64,000 nucleotides of DNA from an uncultured Muribaculaceae bacterium (GTDB lineage: Bacteria > Bacteroidota > Bacteroidia > Bacteroidales > Muribaculaceae). Shown one piece after another: positions 62,989 through 64,000 of this stretch (its first letter is position 1; each line of letters opens with the position of its first letter). The translations under genes were made by a program, and so were the position numbers. The stretch is from positions 372,001 through 436,000 of the forward strand of contig CAUBJF010000001.1 of NCBI GenBank assembly GCA_958436175.1, in the 5' to 3' direction. Under the pieces are notes generated by a model that made no database searches, had not been told where the DNA came from, and saw only the letters and a list, made by a program, of their open reading frames with translations.

Positions 62989-63020
62989 TTTGCCCTTTTG
63001 GCACCAAAATTATAATTTTG
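62989..63020 (+). promoter_or_regulatory. Promoter of the DUF6242 lipoprotein gene
   Basis: TTTG (62989-62992), a 20-nt spacer and TAATTTTG (63013-63020): a full match, 14 nt before the first ATG. Confidence 0.75.
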
Positions 63021-63034
63021 CATCTTGAAATAAG

Positions 63035-64000
63035 ATGAACTCAATGAAGAAATTCACCTCAATATGCATGGGAGTGCTCGCAGCCGCTCTATTATTCATG
63101 GGCTGCAACTCCTCGAATAACTCGACACCTGTCTACACTTCGTCCAGCGTGGCCATCAGTAGGTTCTACTTATCCCAGGACGACAGCATCATAGCCAATC
63201 TCGACACCGTTTTCTTTGCTATCAATCTTGACAACGGTCAGATTTTCAACGCCGACTCCCTCCCCTACGGCACGCCGACCAACAAATTTGTCCCCGTCAT
63301 CACGCCGATGGACATAGTATCGGCCATCACCATAAAGGAAACACTGCCCAACGGTACAGACTCCGTCCACAACTACGCCACCAACCCCGGCGACACAATT
63401 GATTTCTCCAACCCAGTTACTATCGAGGTCCGTTCGCTCGACGGTACAAACACCAAGAACTATACAGTCTCTGTAAACGTACATAAAGTACTTTCCGACT
63501 CTCTGGTATGGGACCAGGCCGCACTCCGTCAGCTGCCCTCGACTTTTTCCAATGTCTCGCGCCAGCGGACAGCCCGTACTGCCGACGGGGTCTATTGCCT
63601 GACGACAAGCGGCTCGAAGTACTGCATAGCCTTCTCTCCCAATCCTTTCAACGACGACTGGACATACACCGAAGCCATTCTTCCCTCCGGTGCCGATATC
63701 AATACCTTCACCGGCACCGATGATGCGCTATACATACTTGCCAATGATGGTATTCGTCCTGATATGCCGCTCTACCGTTCGACCGACGGTGGCGCGACAT
63801 GGACAAACACAGGGCGCCGCTGGACAAACATCTACGGGCCCATGGCCGAACGCCTTCTCGGAGCACAAAATACAGGTTCGAAATGGCTCGCCGTACAGTA
63901 CCCGTCGACCGAGACCTCCGAAATGCCGGCAGACATGCCTGTGCGCGGCACTTCACTGACACAGTACATCACCTTCCCCATGTCGAGCGAAGGACAGGCC
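63035..64000 (+). CDS. DUF6242-like lipoprotein, N-terminal part
   Basis: The first 322 residues of a protein that runs off the right edge. The signal peptide ends in an SPase II site ('LLFMGCNSS', Cys ~24), so it is a lipoprotein, likely at the cell surface. The N-terminal part contains a cadherin-like/DUF4971-type strand pattern ('FYLSQDDSIIANLDTVFFAINLDNGQIFNADSLPYG', 'EVRSLDGTNTKNYTVSV'), followed by repeat-like units with 'YRSTDGGATWTNTG', reminiscent of BNR/sialidase-type beta-propeller blades. This order fits the Bacteroidota DUF6242 family. Function unknown. Either of two ATG codons (63035, 63044) could be the start. Confidence 0.8.
   Translation, partial: MNSMKKFTSICMGVLAAALLFMGCNSSNNSTPVYTSSSVAISRFYLSQDDSIIANLDTVFFAINLDNGQIFNADSLPYGTPTNKFVPVITPMDIVSAITIKETLPNGTDSVHNYATNPGDTIDFSNPVTIEVRSLDGTNTKNYTVSVNVHKVLSDSLVWDQAALRQLPSTFSNVSRQRTARTADGVYCLTTSGSKYCIAFSPNPFNDDWTYTEAILPSGADINTFTGTDDALYILANDGIRPDMPLYRSTDGGATWTNTGRRWTNIYGPMAERLLGAQNTGSKWLAVQYPSTETSEMPADMPVRGTSLTQYITFPMSSEGQA

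Noticed and set aside
1..64000. tRNA, rRNA or prophage regions
   Set aside because: Intergenic regions were read for cloverleaf-type sequences, rRNA segments, integrase or phage structural genes; none was found by eye.

Overview
The window is about 64 kb of bacterial chromosome from a member of the Bacteroidales, most likely a gut lineage such as Muribaculaceae. The order-level call rests on several features: promoters of the TTTG-N19..21-TAnnTTTG type, the lack of clear Shine-Dalgarno sequences, the DUF4293, DUF4296, DUF3127 and DUF6242 families, an alanine/lysine/glutamate-rich extension on ribosomal protein S16, and many secreted glycoside hydrolases (GH2, GH3, GH92 x2, GH97). The family-level call is inference. 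No rRNA, tRNA, CRISPR array, insertion sequence or prophage was recognised. Genes are packed closely, many with 1-17 bp overlaps.

Layout. 1-3550: end of an M3 peptidase, a two-TM protein, a TPR protein and a DUF4293 membrane protein. 3547-8250: uvrA, then a BlaI-type repressor with an M56/TonB-like sensor, whose promoter is flanked by two perfect operator dyads. 8420-12127: an AT-rich DUF4143 ATPase gene and a GH2 enzyme. 12193-21367: a mannose-utilisation locus of two divergent units (GH92, ROK kinase, mannose-6-phosphate isomerase-like protein; GH92, GntR regulator). 21345-25751: menaquinone genes menD-menB-menC-menE. 25845-33279: an Omp85-type barrel protein, a phosphoethanolamine transferase, a TIGR02757 protein, a GH3 enzyme and an AGCS transporter. 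33376-38030: an unrecognised three-gene membrane/coiled-coil operon divergent from a WYL-domain regulator. This is the best candidate for an undescribed system.

38129-50288 is mostly housekeeping: rpsP, ileS, a DksA-like gene, lspA, a DUF4296 lipoprotein, two small orphan genes, a DUF3127 gene, proS, an HU gene, a gene for a membrane-spanning HU-LysM fusion, an orphan promoter/hairpin unit and tilS. 50352-64000: GH97, xth, then a co-directional run pyrE-SRPBCC-Rieske-like lipoprotein-SGNH-MBOAT-serB, a patatin/barrel fusion, ssb, ribD and the start of a DUF6242 lipoprotein.

Themes. The two mannosidase units form a coherent pathway: GH92 enzymes release mannose, the ROK kinase phosphorylates it and the isomerase-like protein leads to fructose-6-phosphate, with a GntR/UTRA protein as the likely regulator. 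There is no SusC/SusD pair here. In DNA metabolism, the ssb product lacks the acidic C-terminal tip, while the DUF3127 protein carries one. Several genes (tilS, xth, the WYL regulator) have an ATG only 4-6 nt after the -7 box and are probably transcribed without a leader.
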